DNA of 64,000 bases from Cinclus cinclus (taxonomy: Eukaryota > Chordata > Aves > Passeriformes > Cinclidae). The stretch covers positions 21,748,131 through 21,812,130 of the forward strand of contig NC_085050.1 in assembly GCF_963662255.1 (NCBI RefSeq). The letters are read 5' to 3'. Shown in pieces: positions 51,201-62,798 of this stretch. Below the pieces are notes generated by a model. The model searched no databases. It saw only the letters and a program-made list of their open reading frames with translations, and was not told the origin of the DNA. The position numbers were made by a program, and so were the translations under genes. Position 1 is the stretch's first letter. Each line of letters opens with the position of its first letter.

Positions 51201-54200
51201 AGAAGCTGTTACACATATACCACGTACCACTGTTGCTTTGTGGTACCTCTAACATTTGTGGAAGCAATCATTAATTTCTTCCTACCCTCTAGATTCAGAC
51301 GTGTCACCTTGACAGAGACTGCTCAGACCACCTGGGCTGTCTAAGGGAGCATGTCAGAGTGTTTTAACAAAAATGAAAAGAAAAAAAAATTAAGGTTAAT
51401 TAGTTGTGATTGTCAGTCTCTCTTGAAACTTTTTTTCTTAATTTTAATTAATGGCAGGGTAATAGATCAAATGCAAACAGCCCCCCCATTAACTTTGGAA
51501 ATATCTTGCAAGGCCTCAAGCCTACACTTTTGTTAATCAGGTGTGCATTTTCAGCACTTTGTCTTACTCTTTCTCTTGGCATGATGAATGTTTCAACATT
51601 TGATAGTAAATGTCACTCTGTCAATGAAAGGGTTGGATCTAAGTCACCATCAGAAAAAGAAATTTAGTCTTCTGTACCTCTCTCAGACTTGCTCGATAAG
51701 AAATAAGATAATCATCCTCCTTGGCTATGCTTTGTGGGACTACCATCTGCTGGGCCCTATGCAGAAAATGTTTTGGTTTTTATCTCAGGTCAGGTTAGGT
51801 GTGAAACTGATGTTTAGCTCTGACAAAGTTGTTTCTTCATATGTCCAGAAAAAAATCCACCTCAGTTCTAATGAGCTCTACACTGAAACTGTTACCTGCA
51901 CACTACCTAGCAACTAACTGGAAAGAGAAGCCCTCAGGGCCACAGTTTTGGATATAGACACTAAAATGACCATTGATGGAGAAGCCACTTGGAACCACTT
52001 AACCACTATAGAAACAGGATTTTAAAAGCAGTTCTGCAGTATATACTTCTTGCAATATAAAGTGTATGTCTGAAAGCTGTGAAAAATATGACTTTCAAGC
52101 TGGCATTTTCTCATCTTTTTCTTATTTCAGGATATGTGGAACAGCCCAAAACAAGCCTGAGTCATTGTATGGCATTGATATGCTTAACCAGAGGAAACTG
52201 TTTCAGCTCAGCTCGCACAAATGTTGCCTAGGAGTCATAGGCATCTTTGTTCAATTCATGATTAATAAAGACCACCTTGCACACACCAGAATAAAATCTT
52301 CAGATGGGAAGGATGAAGGCTTTACTAATTAGTTAGGTCTGCTCTCATATCAGTCCATTGCTTGGCAGATGTACAGTGATCTAGTTTAAGTTATTCTGTG
52401 GTTTCTCAGCTCCTGCAGAATTTGTTTCTGCAGTTGGCTATTTCCCAGACACTCCTCATTATTTTACCTGGTGGATCTAGGAACATTTTCAGGCACTATC
52501 CTCTGAGATGATCACCACACAGATTAATTACACTGATCTGTCACCTCAGACCTGTACAACTTAACATGATGATTCCACCTTTAGTCCTAAATCAAAAAAC
52601 TATCTTGCAATTTATGTAACAAATATCAATTACATAAACCTTACTATTGTATACATCAGAGTAATTTAGTCCTGTGCTAATGTAACTAATCAGTTCACCT
52701 TCATATCAAGAAACTTATTATCACTATTATTTGACTTCAACTAGATTAAAAAAAAATAAATCCATCTTTATTTTGTTAAAAATGAAACAACAATCTCTCT
52801 CTTTAGTTCAACATAAGTATTTTGTGTTGTTTGGCAGCAGTCCTGTTAAATAAAGACTTCATTTAGTTCTTATATATTTGTAATTTTTAATATCTGTAGT
52901 AAACATTTATTGAATCAGCAAGTGAGTCTTTAATCTCAGTGCTTTAGTCTTTGGCTTATCAAAAGAGGAAAAAATTTCCATTATTTACACTATTCTGTCT
53001 TTATGCTTTTTTTAAAAGTTTAAAATGCATATCTGAAAAAGAATTAAAAAAATAAAAGTGTTATTTTTCATTTTCCTCTTTAGATTTTTCCACTGAAAAA
53101 TAAAAACATTTTAGAACCTCCAGCACCTCATAAACATTTACACTAATCTAACCAGATACTATTCCATAGAGTATGTATTGCTATATTGAATCATTCTCTT
53201 GTTCACAAATTAGATGTTTAGCTTAGAAAACAGTAATGCCTGGAAACACCAAGACTTGTGTTGCAGTTAGAACAGGACTGGATACAGCAGTAGCCCTTAT
53301 TGCTATGCCAGCACTTCCCAGAAAATGTAACACACAATAGTACATGACGTACCGGAGCTGTATAAATTAAACCATATGAGATGTTGAGTGCCACTCTTAG
53401 CAGGCCTTGGAAAATATTGACTTTCATTCCTCTAAGTGCATTCATAAATACAAACACACTCTGGCTCTGCATTTTCTGCTAAAATATTCTCGAAAACTGG
53501 ATTCTAAAGAATACAGTCTTGGTTGCACAAACCCCCATCCACTTAAAATAGATTTGTTTACAACTATTATGTCTTCTTCTATATTTTATAAAAGCAGAAA
53601 TGATTGTTGACTATGAAGAATTTCAGTAGCTAAGTTCAATCCTCAACAAACAAGTGATTTCTACAAAATGAACCTATTCCACTGTACTGCAGAGCTGTAT
53701 GTATTTTTATTTCACTGTTCTTTCATTGCTTTTTATTTCAGATGTCTTTTTCTTGGTATTGTCTTTCTTCAGCTACAGTAAGGTTCATAGATACAACATG
53801 GGGTAAAGCACCTCTGGTGACAGATGGTTGATTAAAATCATGGACAGAGATTAAGCAAGAAAAAAGTTGGAGGGCTGAAAGAGGCAATTAAAATGGCAGC
53901 TTGCTCAAGAAAGCAGAAGAGAGGTCATTTTTGCCCTTAAGAAATGCATTAAACCATGCTACAGTGATCAAGATTACCAACTGCTCAATGGTTAGTGACA
54001 GAAAATCCTCCCTTTATGTCAGTATTTTTCAACAAAATTAGTTCTCAAATTTTATTCCAGTTATGCACCGTTATTTTTTCCAAACTTAGAGGAGTAGCTC
54101 AGCTCTTCCAGAAAGACCACACAAGTCTTTGAGTCCTTTTTGCAGCTGTGGTGATCCATTTTAAGTTCAGGTAGCATCATTATTTCCACTTTTAGGGTGG

Positions 54201-54358
54201 TGTTTCTTCCATTTAATGGATCTTTTACATATTTCACCCTTTTATCTGTGTTTGTTGCTCTGTCTCTGGGCTCAGGTGCAACCAATTGACATTACTCAGT
54301 TCAAATGCATTTCCAGTTAGAGTATAAAAATTGCTCTCTAGTGTGCATTGCCATCAAT
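48237..54358. other. Unannotated AT-rich DNA, no gene seen
   Basis: About 6.1 kb with no recognised element. It includes a 137-codon minus-strand ORF at 49578-49991, rich in Leu, Phe, Pro and Cys, opposite a purine-rich plus strand and without a known domain. A 109-codon ORF at 51588-51917 (plus) is also unrecognised. Confidence 0.5.
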
Positions 54359-54386
54359 CTTTATCCAAAATATTGATTGGATAAAG
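54359..54386. repeat. Inverted repeat: 10-bp arms, 8-base loop
   Basis: CTTTATCCAA at 54359-54368 and its reverse complement TTGGATAAAG at 54377-54386 flank AATATTGA. It is of a size compatible with chance. Confidence 0.8.
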
Positions 54387-57300
54387 GACTGCTGAAAGAC
54401 ATGTGTTAACACACAGAGTAATTCAAATGTCGTCAAATAAAACTTCTTTACCACTAAAAATAAGAATCAGGGAGTGAAGGAAGGCTGTTAAAAAGTGTCA
54501 AATTCAGCTCCTAAACAGAAACCTGGATTTATTTGGCATGACACCTCCCGTACAGCTCATCAATTTAAAGTACCATTCCTTAACAATGCTCAGTGCTACA
54601 CCACAGTAGCATAGCAATACACACTTAAGTGCAAAATTCTTTCAGTCACTCTTTTACCACCAGAAAAAGATCAAGACAGAGTACAAATAAAACAGACCTA
54701 CTTATACTCTTACCATTTGTTGCTGTGGATTTATATAAAGCTCTCTTGTGAGGAATTAAAAGATGAAAATTAGGACACCCCTCAAAACAGATTAAGGACA
54801 ATAGAAACTGATTATCTAAATGCAAACGTGTAAAGCTGGATTAACTCTCACAGCTAATACAGGTATGGATCAAACTAACAGATTTTTGGGACAGAAACCG
54901 CACCAGCTCAAGTTACATCATTTATTTTTAAAATCTGTTGCCATTTTTGCAACACCTCGTTATTAATATGCTATCATTTGAAGTTTAGTATGGGAAAAAA
55001 GCAGCCCTGTACTTCAGAAGTGAAAGCATACAGCTTGTGCAGATCAGCTAACTGTTCAATTTAACATAGCAATCTGTGCACAGTGTAGGATGGCTGTCAA
55101 GATACACACAACACCAGGGTTTGAATTGATCCCTGGTATCAATAGAAAGACTGGCTCACCAGAAATATGAAAATTTTAAGTCAGGTATTTTAGCCTGGAC
55201 CATTATAGAGGGTCCATTAAAAAAATCAGGTTCAACATCACTTGCCTGATATTCTCCTGTCCAGAACTGGTGCTGATAAAACACGTCACCCCAAAGCAGC
55301 ATGTGTGGCAAATGAAAAGCTGCAGACCCACCTCATGTTTTGGACATGAAGAACAGTGCTGGGGGTGTACCCACTGAATCTTTGATACAGCAGGGAAAGA
55401 AAACTTCACTCTTTGAAACGCTCAGTGTTCAACCTTCCTTTATTGCCTCTTGCTCCCTGGAATAAACCAGACAAAGATCAAGCAGGTGCCCATGCATCAC
55501 GTCTGTATCTTTCAAGTCTCTACATTTTTACTGTGTTTTGGAGCACTTCAAATAAAATCCAATGGATTTTAGAAAACTTTAAGTATTACTGTCTTTGAAG
55601 CAATAAGCAATATTCAATCACCATGGCAACACAGCTCCTAGGAGTTTATCTAAAATGTCCACAAAAGAAGCTGCCAGGAAGGAACACACTCTGCAATTGT
55701 AACACAGGTCTAATAAAGGTCCGTTTAAATAGGTAAATTCATGTAAAAAAAGATTCCATTAAAACTTTCAGTTTTGTTTACAAAGTTAGCCCTTGTCAAG
55801 GTGCTACAGAAAGACCAAATTATCCTGTGAGTTTGGTTCATGTAAACAGCCAGATGTTTGCTTGATGGCCAAAAGGTAGTCTGGTCACACAAGTAATAGA
55901 CATTTTTGAGCATGGTTTACACTTATCATATCCTAGTACACAAATTTGTATTAAAAACAACATTTTAATTAGAACTGCACAGAAATTGCTTAGCTCTGAC
56001 CCATGACTGATGAAGGGAACAAATGATAATGCAAGGCAGAAGTAAGTGTTTCATACAAAAATCATAAAATCTAGGAAAACAAATAGAATGATACAAACTT
56101 CCAGAGGGTGGCAAATTAAATTAATCAAAAATTGAATAACCGTTTGTCAGATTTTGATCTAAGTTCAAAATTCCTTTTTGGAAACTTTCATGTTACCAGA
56201 AATAAGATAGTAAAAATAAGACATTTATGACACACAACTTCAGATTCTATTTATTGTATCCTTTCTCTTCAGAGGCAGGATGCAGCATAGGCATGATGTT
56301 ATAGAGATTTCTGACAGAAAATTGCTGAACTTAAATTATCCAGTGTAATGGCTTCCTTATTTGTTCCAAGTTAAATGTTGGTATAGTTCTTAATATTTCA
56401 GCATCTCTGTGGCGCGTAGCTTGCTCTCTGTCAATGACTCATTCATTTGCAATTGCTATGCTGCAACAAGCATTCATATTTCATGCTGAACTTTTTTCCA
56501 CTATCTTTTTTTTAATGTGGTTAAATTTAATATATGATTTAAAATGACTAAGATTTTTTTCTTCAATATAAGTCAATATAAGTCCTTTTGAAGAGGACTC
56601 AAGCAATTGACATTTTTTAAGAATTCTGCTTTTTTTTATCTGGGCAAATTTTTGAAAAGTTATGGATGTACAATGTGGATTTTTTTTTTTTAGTTTAAAC
56701 CAACTTTTTAAAATTAACTGAATATTTTTTTTCACTACTTTTTGTATTTCTGGCTATTTAAATCTGTTATTATTTTTTCACTTTTAATCATATGATATTT
56801 ATAAATTCTGAAAATTACTGAGCAATTTCTGGGAGATAAATTATATTTTGTTCCTTTTTTATTTATGGAGTAGGCAATATCCATTAAGTGACTCTATGTT
56901 TCATTCAAATTAAGTTAGAGTAAATAGACATCACCTTTTTAAAGCAATGTCCAATCTTCTGACCTCCGTTGCAGTTATTACTTTGGCAACACACTAAAGG
57001 CTGCGTTCATAACATGTATTCTCTATCTTGCAATTAATTTTTAGTAGTGTTCCAAATGCCTTAAATAGCACGTCATAGAGCTCCAAACTATGATTTATTA
57101 AAGCAGCACGATAGATGGTTTAAATGTATTTTGCTTTAGTACTTGGGTTTAAAGTAAGGCAAAGCCATCAAAGTGATTAGTTTTGCTGTGGCAGCTTCTA
57201 ATAAATGTACTTAGCATAATTGATTGTCCATATGACTCAGCTACTTCATGAATTGATTGTGAAATGCTAAAACAGCAATGCAATGTTTTTAAAAGGAATT

Positions 57301-57699
57301 ACTTTTTCTGTTTCCTTTCAACAGATTTTACTTAAAGTACTGTCCCTTTCTTGGCTGGGATCCATAATGCAGCTCAGCTTAGCAAAAGGAAGTCAGAGTC
57401 TGATTCTGACACTTGGCCCTTTTTGGGATCATACCTGCCTCCCAGGCCATCTCTACCAGCAGCTATGAGTACCAACATCAGGCAACATGCCTTAGGTTGC
57501 TCACCAGACAGAAAAAGAGTGACATTCTAGTTTGTTTAGAAACACAAGGTAAGAAAAAACTTGCAGAGTTTTTCCCCCACCTCCCTGCAAAAGGCAGCTA
57601 ATAGAGGAGACTAAAATCCCTGGAGCAGAAGCCCTGATTTATAGACTGTGAAGCAGATAGCACATTTTTATCAGAGTATCAATAATAAATAAGAATTGT
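54387..57699. other. Unannotated AT-rich DNA, no gene seen
   Basis: Contains an RFX-like site at 55617-55630 (listed) and T-rich runs at 56505-56515 and 56680-56691. The stretch 56930-57270 resembles conserved non-coding DNA (see findings). ORFs of 60-84 codons are unrecognised. Confidence 0.5.
55617..55630 (-). promoter_or_regulatory. Candidate RFX X-box-like site
   Basis: ATCACCATGGCAAC on the plus strand; on the minus strand it reads GTTGCC-AT-GGTGAT. The first half is a perfect GTNRCC and the second has two mismatches to RGYAAC. No promoter, TSS or second site lies close by, so this is a motif match only. Confidence 0.25.
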
Positions 57700-58211
57700 C
57701 ACCTAACTCAGGGTCATAGTTACTGTAACTTGTGCACTGTGCTGTTCCTGAAGACTTCCCTATGGAAGCAGCACATGCAGCTGCCCATGGGAAGGACTCA
57801 CACTGAAGTTTGTGGAGGACCTCATCCTGTAGCAAGGGAAGGACTCCTCTCCCCGAGGAGGAAGAACCAGCAACAAAACATGTGATGAACTGACCATAAC
57901 CCCCATTCCCCATCTCCCTGGGTTGATGATGCGGAAGAGATAGAGAACTGGCAACAAAATTAAGCCCAGGAAAGGGGGAGATAGAAGGAAGGTGTTTTTA
58001 GGATTTGTTTCACTTCTCATTATCCTGCTCTGATTTTGATTGGTAATAAATACAATTGATTCCCTAAGACATCTCTTTTGCCCATTGGTGAGTTATTCCT
58101 CCCTGCCCTTATCTTAACCCGTGAACCTTTCATTGCATTTTCTTTTCCCTCCCCAGATGAGGAGGGGAGTGATAGAGAGGCTTTGGTGCATACCAAGGTC
58201 AAACCACAACA
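57700..58211 (+). mobile_element. Solo LTR of an avian ERVL-type endogenous retrovirus
   Basis: The order of blocks follows a bird LTR I recognise: CCTGAAGACTTCCCTATGGA, GGGAAGGACTCACAC, GTGATGAACTGACCATAACC with CCCATTCCCCATC, TTGATTGGTAATAAAT, GATGAGGAGGGGAGTGATAG, and a terminal AAACCACAACA. The AATAAA at 58045-58050 would be the polyadenylation signal and CA at 58210-58211 the LTR 3' end. The first part is truncated or too diverged to place the 5' TG, so the start is approximate. No internal retroviral coding region or partner LTR is in the window, so it is best read as a solo LTR left by recombination. ORFs on both strands here (up to 86 codons) are spurious. The ERVL label comes from memory. 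Confidence 0.85.
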
Positions 58212-58565
58212 ATACCTAAGAACAGTAATGTATGTGAGTTCTGAGAAGGATGTAAGGGAAAGAGATTCCCTTGTATGCATGCAAAGAAGGTTTGGGGATT
58301 AAAAAAAATAGCAGAGGTCAGAAACAGGTGAGGGGATGTTGTGTGGATTCTTAGAGCAAAGAAACAATTTTTTTTATTTAGCAGTCAGTGGAGATTCAAT
58401 ATTTAATGTGGTGGTTTATACAGTCATTAGCATTTTTCCACAGAATTTGCAAGGCACTAAAGAACGAACAGGGAATAGTCATAGCAAAAGTGATAGTACA
58501 AGCCATGCAAGTAAGGTAGAAATCAGCTTTCCATGGGGGAAAAAGAAAAGGACCATTAATGTGTT
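58212..58565. other. Unannotated spacer between LTR and CR1 fragment
   Basis: No element body is recognised. A T9 run near 58369 is the only low-complexity feature. A 91-codon ORF at 58336-58611 runs from here into the CR1 fragment and is not credible. Confidence 0.5.
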
Positions 58566-58711
58566 CATTATTCTGTACTGTGAGTATGGTGAGGCACTGG
58601 AAGAGGTTTGAGCAACCTGGTCTAATGGAAGGTATCACTGCCCACAAGAGGGGGATTTTGCCTAGATGATCTTTAAGGTCCCTCCCAACCCAAATATTAT
58701 TTGATTCTGTA
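58566..58711 (+). mobile_element. CR1 retrotransposon, short 3' end with internal deletion
   Basis: Reads TTCTGTACTGTGAG...GGTGAGGCACTGG, then jumps to GAGCAACCTGGTCTAATGG, GATGATCTTTAAGGTCCCTC and a terminal TTGATTCTGT. Compared with the CR1 copy at 35.1-35.7 kb, roughly 65 bp between GGCACTG and GAGCAAC are missing. Only about 145 bp remain. Confidence 0.9.
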
Positions 58712-59632
58712 AATACATTATCTTTATACTACATATAAGATATTACAGAACTATTATTATAATTGTTGTTATTTTCATTATTTGTTTTGCTCCATTAAAA
58801 TATAGTATTCTAATTATATCATACAGTAGATTATTATATTTGATTCTAGTATCTATAATATTTTATTCTACAACTCTAAATAATCATTTGTCCCTTTCAA
58901 ATAATTTTAATACATTTTTCAAAATTTTGATTTGGATAAACTGTTTTTCTGATGTTTTCTTTCTTTCAGACTTAGACTCGTTTTCACTTACAAAGCTCTT
59001 GTTTCTTTTCAGTTCTCAAGGTCTGTATGATATCCTTGGACTTCAGTGAAGAATTTTTCATTTACCTCAGTAAAGAATTAGGGAATAGAAAGATTTATAA
59101 ATGAACGAAGAGAATATGATTTTCCTTCCTCCTACCATTGTTGGTCTCCTGAGAAAGAGCACTGTATCATAAAAATATAAAACCACACCTAATATTTCCT
59201 AACTATTTTCAGTACTTGACAGTAAAAGATAGAATTGTCTATAGGGAAATACATAAAAATTGTGTGAAGCTTCAGACTTGCAAATGTATTTACTTGGTAA
59301 GCCTCTGCTTGTTATTTTATTACTTGGAGTAGAAAGTGTTCCTGTTTTATAGCTCTATTGAAGTTTCAGAAATTTAAACAAATTAGATTTTTTTTCCCTT
59401 CTATGACTATATAATTCATCAAGCCAGGGTCTTGCTCAGTTTATTACATTATTTTTCCATGCATGAAAAGCCATTTGCTGCTCTGGTTCTTATTGAAAAC
59501 GGTAATTTCCTGGGTGGATGCACATCTGTTATCATTTCAGAGTCCAGTGTGATGAGCCTGAGTGAAAATCCTCTTCTCAATCACACTAGAGTAATGGTAA
59601 TACTCCATTTCTAGCTTACTGAATCAAAATCA
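58712..59632. other. Unannotated AT-rich DNA, no gene seen
   Basis: Very AT-rich near 58740-58930, with ATTATTAT-type sequence. ORFs of 60-69 codons are unrecognised. Confidence 0.5.
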
Positions 59633-59757
59633 AGAAAATAAAAATAAAAATAATAAAAATGAAAATAAAAATGAAGATAAAAATAAAAATAAAAATTAAA
59701 AAATAAAATAATAAAAATAAAAATAAAAATAAAAATAAAAATAAAAATAAAAATAAA
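59633..59757. repeat. (AAAAT)n pentanucleotide satellite
   Basis: About 125 bp of AAAAT units with occasional interruptions (AAAATG, GAAGAT, TTAAAAAAT). The right half (about 59714-59755) is nearly perfect. It may have grown from the poly(A) tail of an inserted element, but none is recognisable upstream. Confidence 0.95.
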
Positions 59758-60106
59758 CTTTTTCAACACTGGAAGATATTGAGCATAATTTCCTTTTATT
59801 TTGCTAAGTTTCTTTTCTAAGTTGTGGAATCATAAGAACTACAAATGAATCAATCAGTCAGATATATAAAACACCTCATAGCAGGAGAATACATCAACAA
59901 AATAACAGAGGTTAAATCAATCATAATTTTGCTATTGACATCACGAGCAGAAATTCCCTAGAACCAGGGAGAAAACAAAAAAAAAATAGAATTAGAAACT
60001 ATTTTTCATATTAAAAAATGTGCATGCGTGTTAGGTGAATAAAATAAAAAAAATTCCAAAATTTTACCTTTTATGAAACATCTTGTGCAAGCGGCTTTCA
60101 GAGCAG
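59758..60106. other. Unannotated AT-rich spacer
   Basis: No element or exon is recognised; short A runs occur near 59978 and 60050. Confidence 0.5.
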
Positions 60107-60600
60107 AAATCGTAGAATGTCTTGTGTTGGAAGGGACCCAACAAGGATCATGGAGTCCAGCTCCTGGCCTCTCAGGACACCACCAAGACTCACACCATGT
60201 GCCTGAGAGCATTGTACAACACTCCTTGAACTCTGGCAGGTTTGGTGCCACTTCTGTGAGAAACCTGATTAAGTGCTCAACCATCTTCTTGGTGAAAAAC
60301 ATTTTCCTAATATCCAACCTAGACCTCCCCTGACACAACTTCAGGCTGTTGCCTCAGGTCTTGTCACTGGTCACCACGGAGAACAGATCAGAGTCTGCCC
60401 CTCCTCTTCCCCACATGAGGAGGTTGTAGACCACATTGAGGTCATCTTTGGTGCCCTCCTGCCCAGGCTGAACTGACAAGTGACCTCAGCCACTCCTCAT
60501 ATGGCTTCTCCTCCATGTCTTTCATCATCCTTATGGGCTTTGGACACTCTCCAATAGCTTGATGTCCTTCTTAAATTGTGGTGCCCAAAAATGAACACAG
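60107..60600 (-). mobile_element. CR1 retrotransposon, 3' fragment
   Basis: The left edge ATCGTAGAATGTCTTGTG is a decayed reverse complement of the CR1 3' terminus. The following blocks GTTGGAAGGGACC, AAGGATCATGGAGTCCAGCT, CCTGAGAGCATTGTAC, CTTGAACTCTGGCAGG, CCTAATATCCAACC and CACTGGTCACCACGGAGAA, then TTGTGGTGCCCAAAA near the right edge, are the antisense order of a CR1 subfamily common in birds. About 495 bp, 5'-truncated. Of the CR1 copies here it is among the least diverged. ORFs over it (110 codons minus, 86 codons plus) are by-products and do not encode RT. Confidence 0.94.
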
Positions 60601-62780
60601 ATATGTATTTAGAAAGGTTTATTATTTCTGAAGTCAAGAAACCTTCCAGATGAAGGAAAAATAAAACATTTTCATTTATAGCACTGCATGAAGTAGTAAT
60701 TCAATTTATATTTTGCTCACGCAGACTTTGTTATTTAGTGAGAAACAATACATTCAAAAGCAGAGTGACCTTCAGTAACACGTGGATTTTTTTAAGGAGT
60801 GCTCTGACACCGAAAAGGATTTTTATTCTGTTGTATTTCCTTCCATTCCTTCACAAAGTCATAATGACAGGAAAGCCACTTCAAGACGTTTCTGTACAAA
60901 GCCATATTATGGACAGAACATGGAGCTCACAAGTATGTAACAAGTCACGGTGATGAATGAAAATGTCTAAAAAACAGAAGGTTAACTATCTCAGCTCACA
61001 ATCTTGCAGCCCTGCAGTTGCTTTCAACAACCCAACAATTAGTCTTAATAAGACAGCAAGCATTCCGATGGGAAATAAAGACAACAATAATTGACAGCAT
61101 GCACCTGCTTCTCTTTGAAAGAGGAACTCCTACCTGTATCAAGGAGAAAGATTGCAAGCTGGACTACTGCATCCCCAGAGTGCAAATGAGAAACTTTCAT
61201 TTTGTCTTTAATATTGGGTAGTAGTAATTCCCTGTGTGAATATTGAACACATTTTTAATTACTGAAAGCCTTCTTTACACTAACCTACAAACATTAGCTT
61301 ACTAACAGGTCCAGTTTCATCAGAATGTATTCTAGTCCTGACCTTGAAAAAGTCAGGTTTTTTCAGATGGCACACTCATTCTGTATGATAACACTGGTTT
61401 TCCTCCAGCTGCAAAAGTAGAGGAAATTCTTAAAGAGATTGTTTATTTGATACTATACAAAGTAATTATGAATTACCTTTTCCAAAATCTGCAAGCCAAC
61501 TGCACCACAGAAATCATGAAACATCAAGTTTTTATGGGGAATGCAATGCTGACATGATGCAGAGCATGCTCTGTGAAGTATACTGCTTCTGATTTGATCA
61601 AGGTTAGTATCTGAAAAGTTACTTCCAATACATATTCTCTATTCTATTTGTGAGCTGGACCTATGTTCTCATAAAAATAACCCTACCAAGAGAATCAACA
61701 TACCTCTTACATCTTCTCACACTGATTTCAGTTATGCTAGAAAATTAAGTTCTTCAAAACAGTGTTTCCAAGATAGAATATTATCTACTATTCAACACAT
61801 GGAAACACACAACTTTGATCTTTATGTTCTCTTATAAATAGCCAGGTCAATAATGTTTCTTTTATAGGTATGCATTTTCTCAAGGCACTTGCAATTCCCT
61901 CTCATTTCACTGCATGTAAATATACTTCTGCAAATCCATAACACTTCCTACCAAAACAGATGAATTCAGCTCATTTTTATGGTAATATTTTTATTTGTCT
62001 TATTGTAGCCAGAAAAGCATAAAATTTAGCACAGCTGCTTTTATCCTGTGTTTCAACACATTGTCATTTCTGTCAAGCAAAGTACAGATGACAATAGTGT
62101 CAGTAGACTTTACTAAAAGATTAATGGGCCCATCTGTCAGTATACTTGTTTCCTAGTCACATGCTAGCTTGAGTCCGGGTGTCTACAAAGCATCTCAATA
62201 CACTGACATTTATATCCACTGTACATCAAAGGGAAAGGAAAGAATCCTAAGGAAAACGGTCCTTCAATCAAGAAACCAATACATGTAAAAAAATAATAAA
62301 AAAATATAATTTCCTGTATTACTGACTAAATCCAGAGGAAAATAGTAGAAAAATATCTAAGGAAGTTAAAACATAAGTGTCATAGTGTCAAGACCATTTC
62401 CTTCTGGGATGTTTGAATTGCAAAAATCAACTTTTAGAAAGAGAGAGCAGAAACCGTAAGAGCTGATGCCCTCTTGTACATTCACCCACCTAAGGTCCTA
62501 CAGATGCTTAGTGCCTCACACCCCACCCCATGGATGGCCGGCTGAGACCTGTTCTGTTCAATTCTTCAGGGGCCAGAGGCAGCAGGAAGACCAAGAGCAT
62601 TTTAGAAATCAGCATCTTCAAACCTGAGGCAGCAAAGAGTGAAGTATTTTCTCTGGTTCCTTGTAACTGTTCAGTGATTCCCCTGCAGATCCCATGAAAG
62701 TCAGTGAGAACTGAGACCCTAATTTCCTCTTTTGTTCACCCAAAGCTCCCTGTCTTGGGCCACGCTGTGCCATTATTATT
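60601..62780. other. Unannotated AT-rich DNA, no gene seen
   Basis: No repeat family or exon is recognised. The stretch 61850-62210 has a composition and motif density like conserved enhancers (see findings). The interval 62450-62740 is less AT-rich and unrecognised. Confidence 0.5.
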
Positions 62781-62798
62781 AAAAAAAAAAAAAAAAAA
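62781..62798. repeat. Oligo(A) run (18 A)
   Basis: Uninterrupted A18 followed by GG. The 300 bp upstream are relatively GC-rich for this window, which would fit an old retroposed sequence with its tail, but no source is recognised. Confidence 0.9.

Noticed and set aside
58640..58662. CTCF-like CACAAGAGGGGG motif
   Set aside because: It is simply a mutated form of a segment normal for the CR1 3' UTR; the match to the CTCF core is partial.
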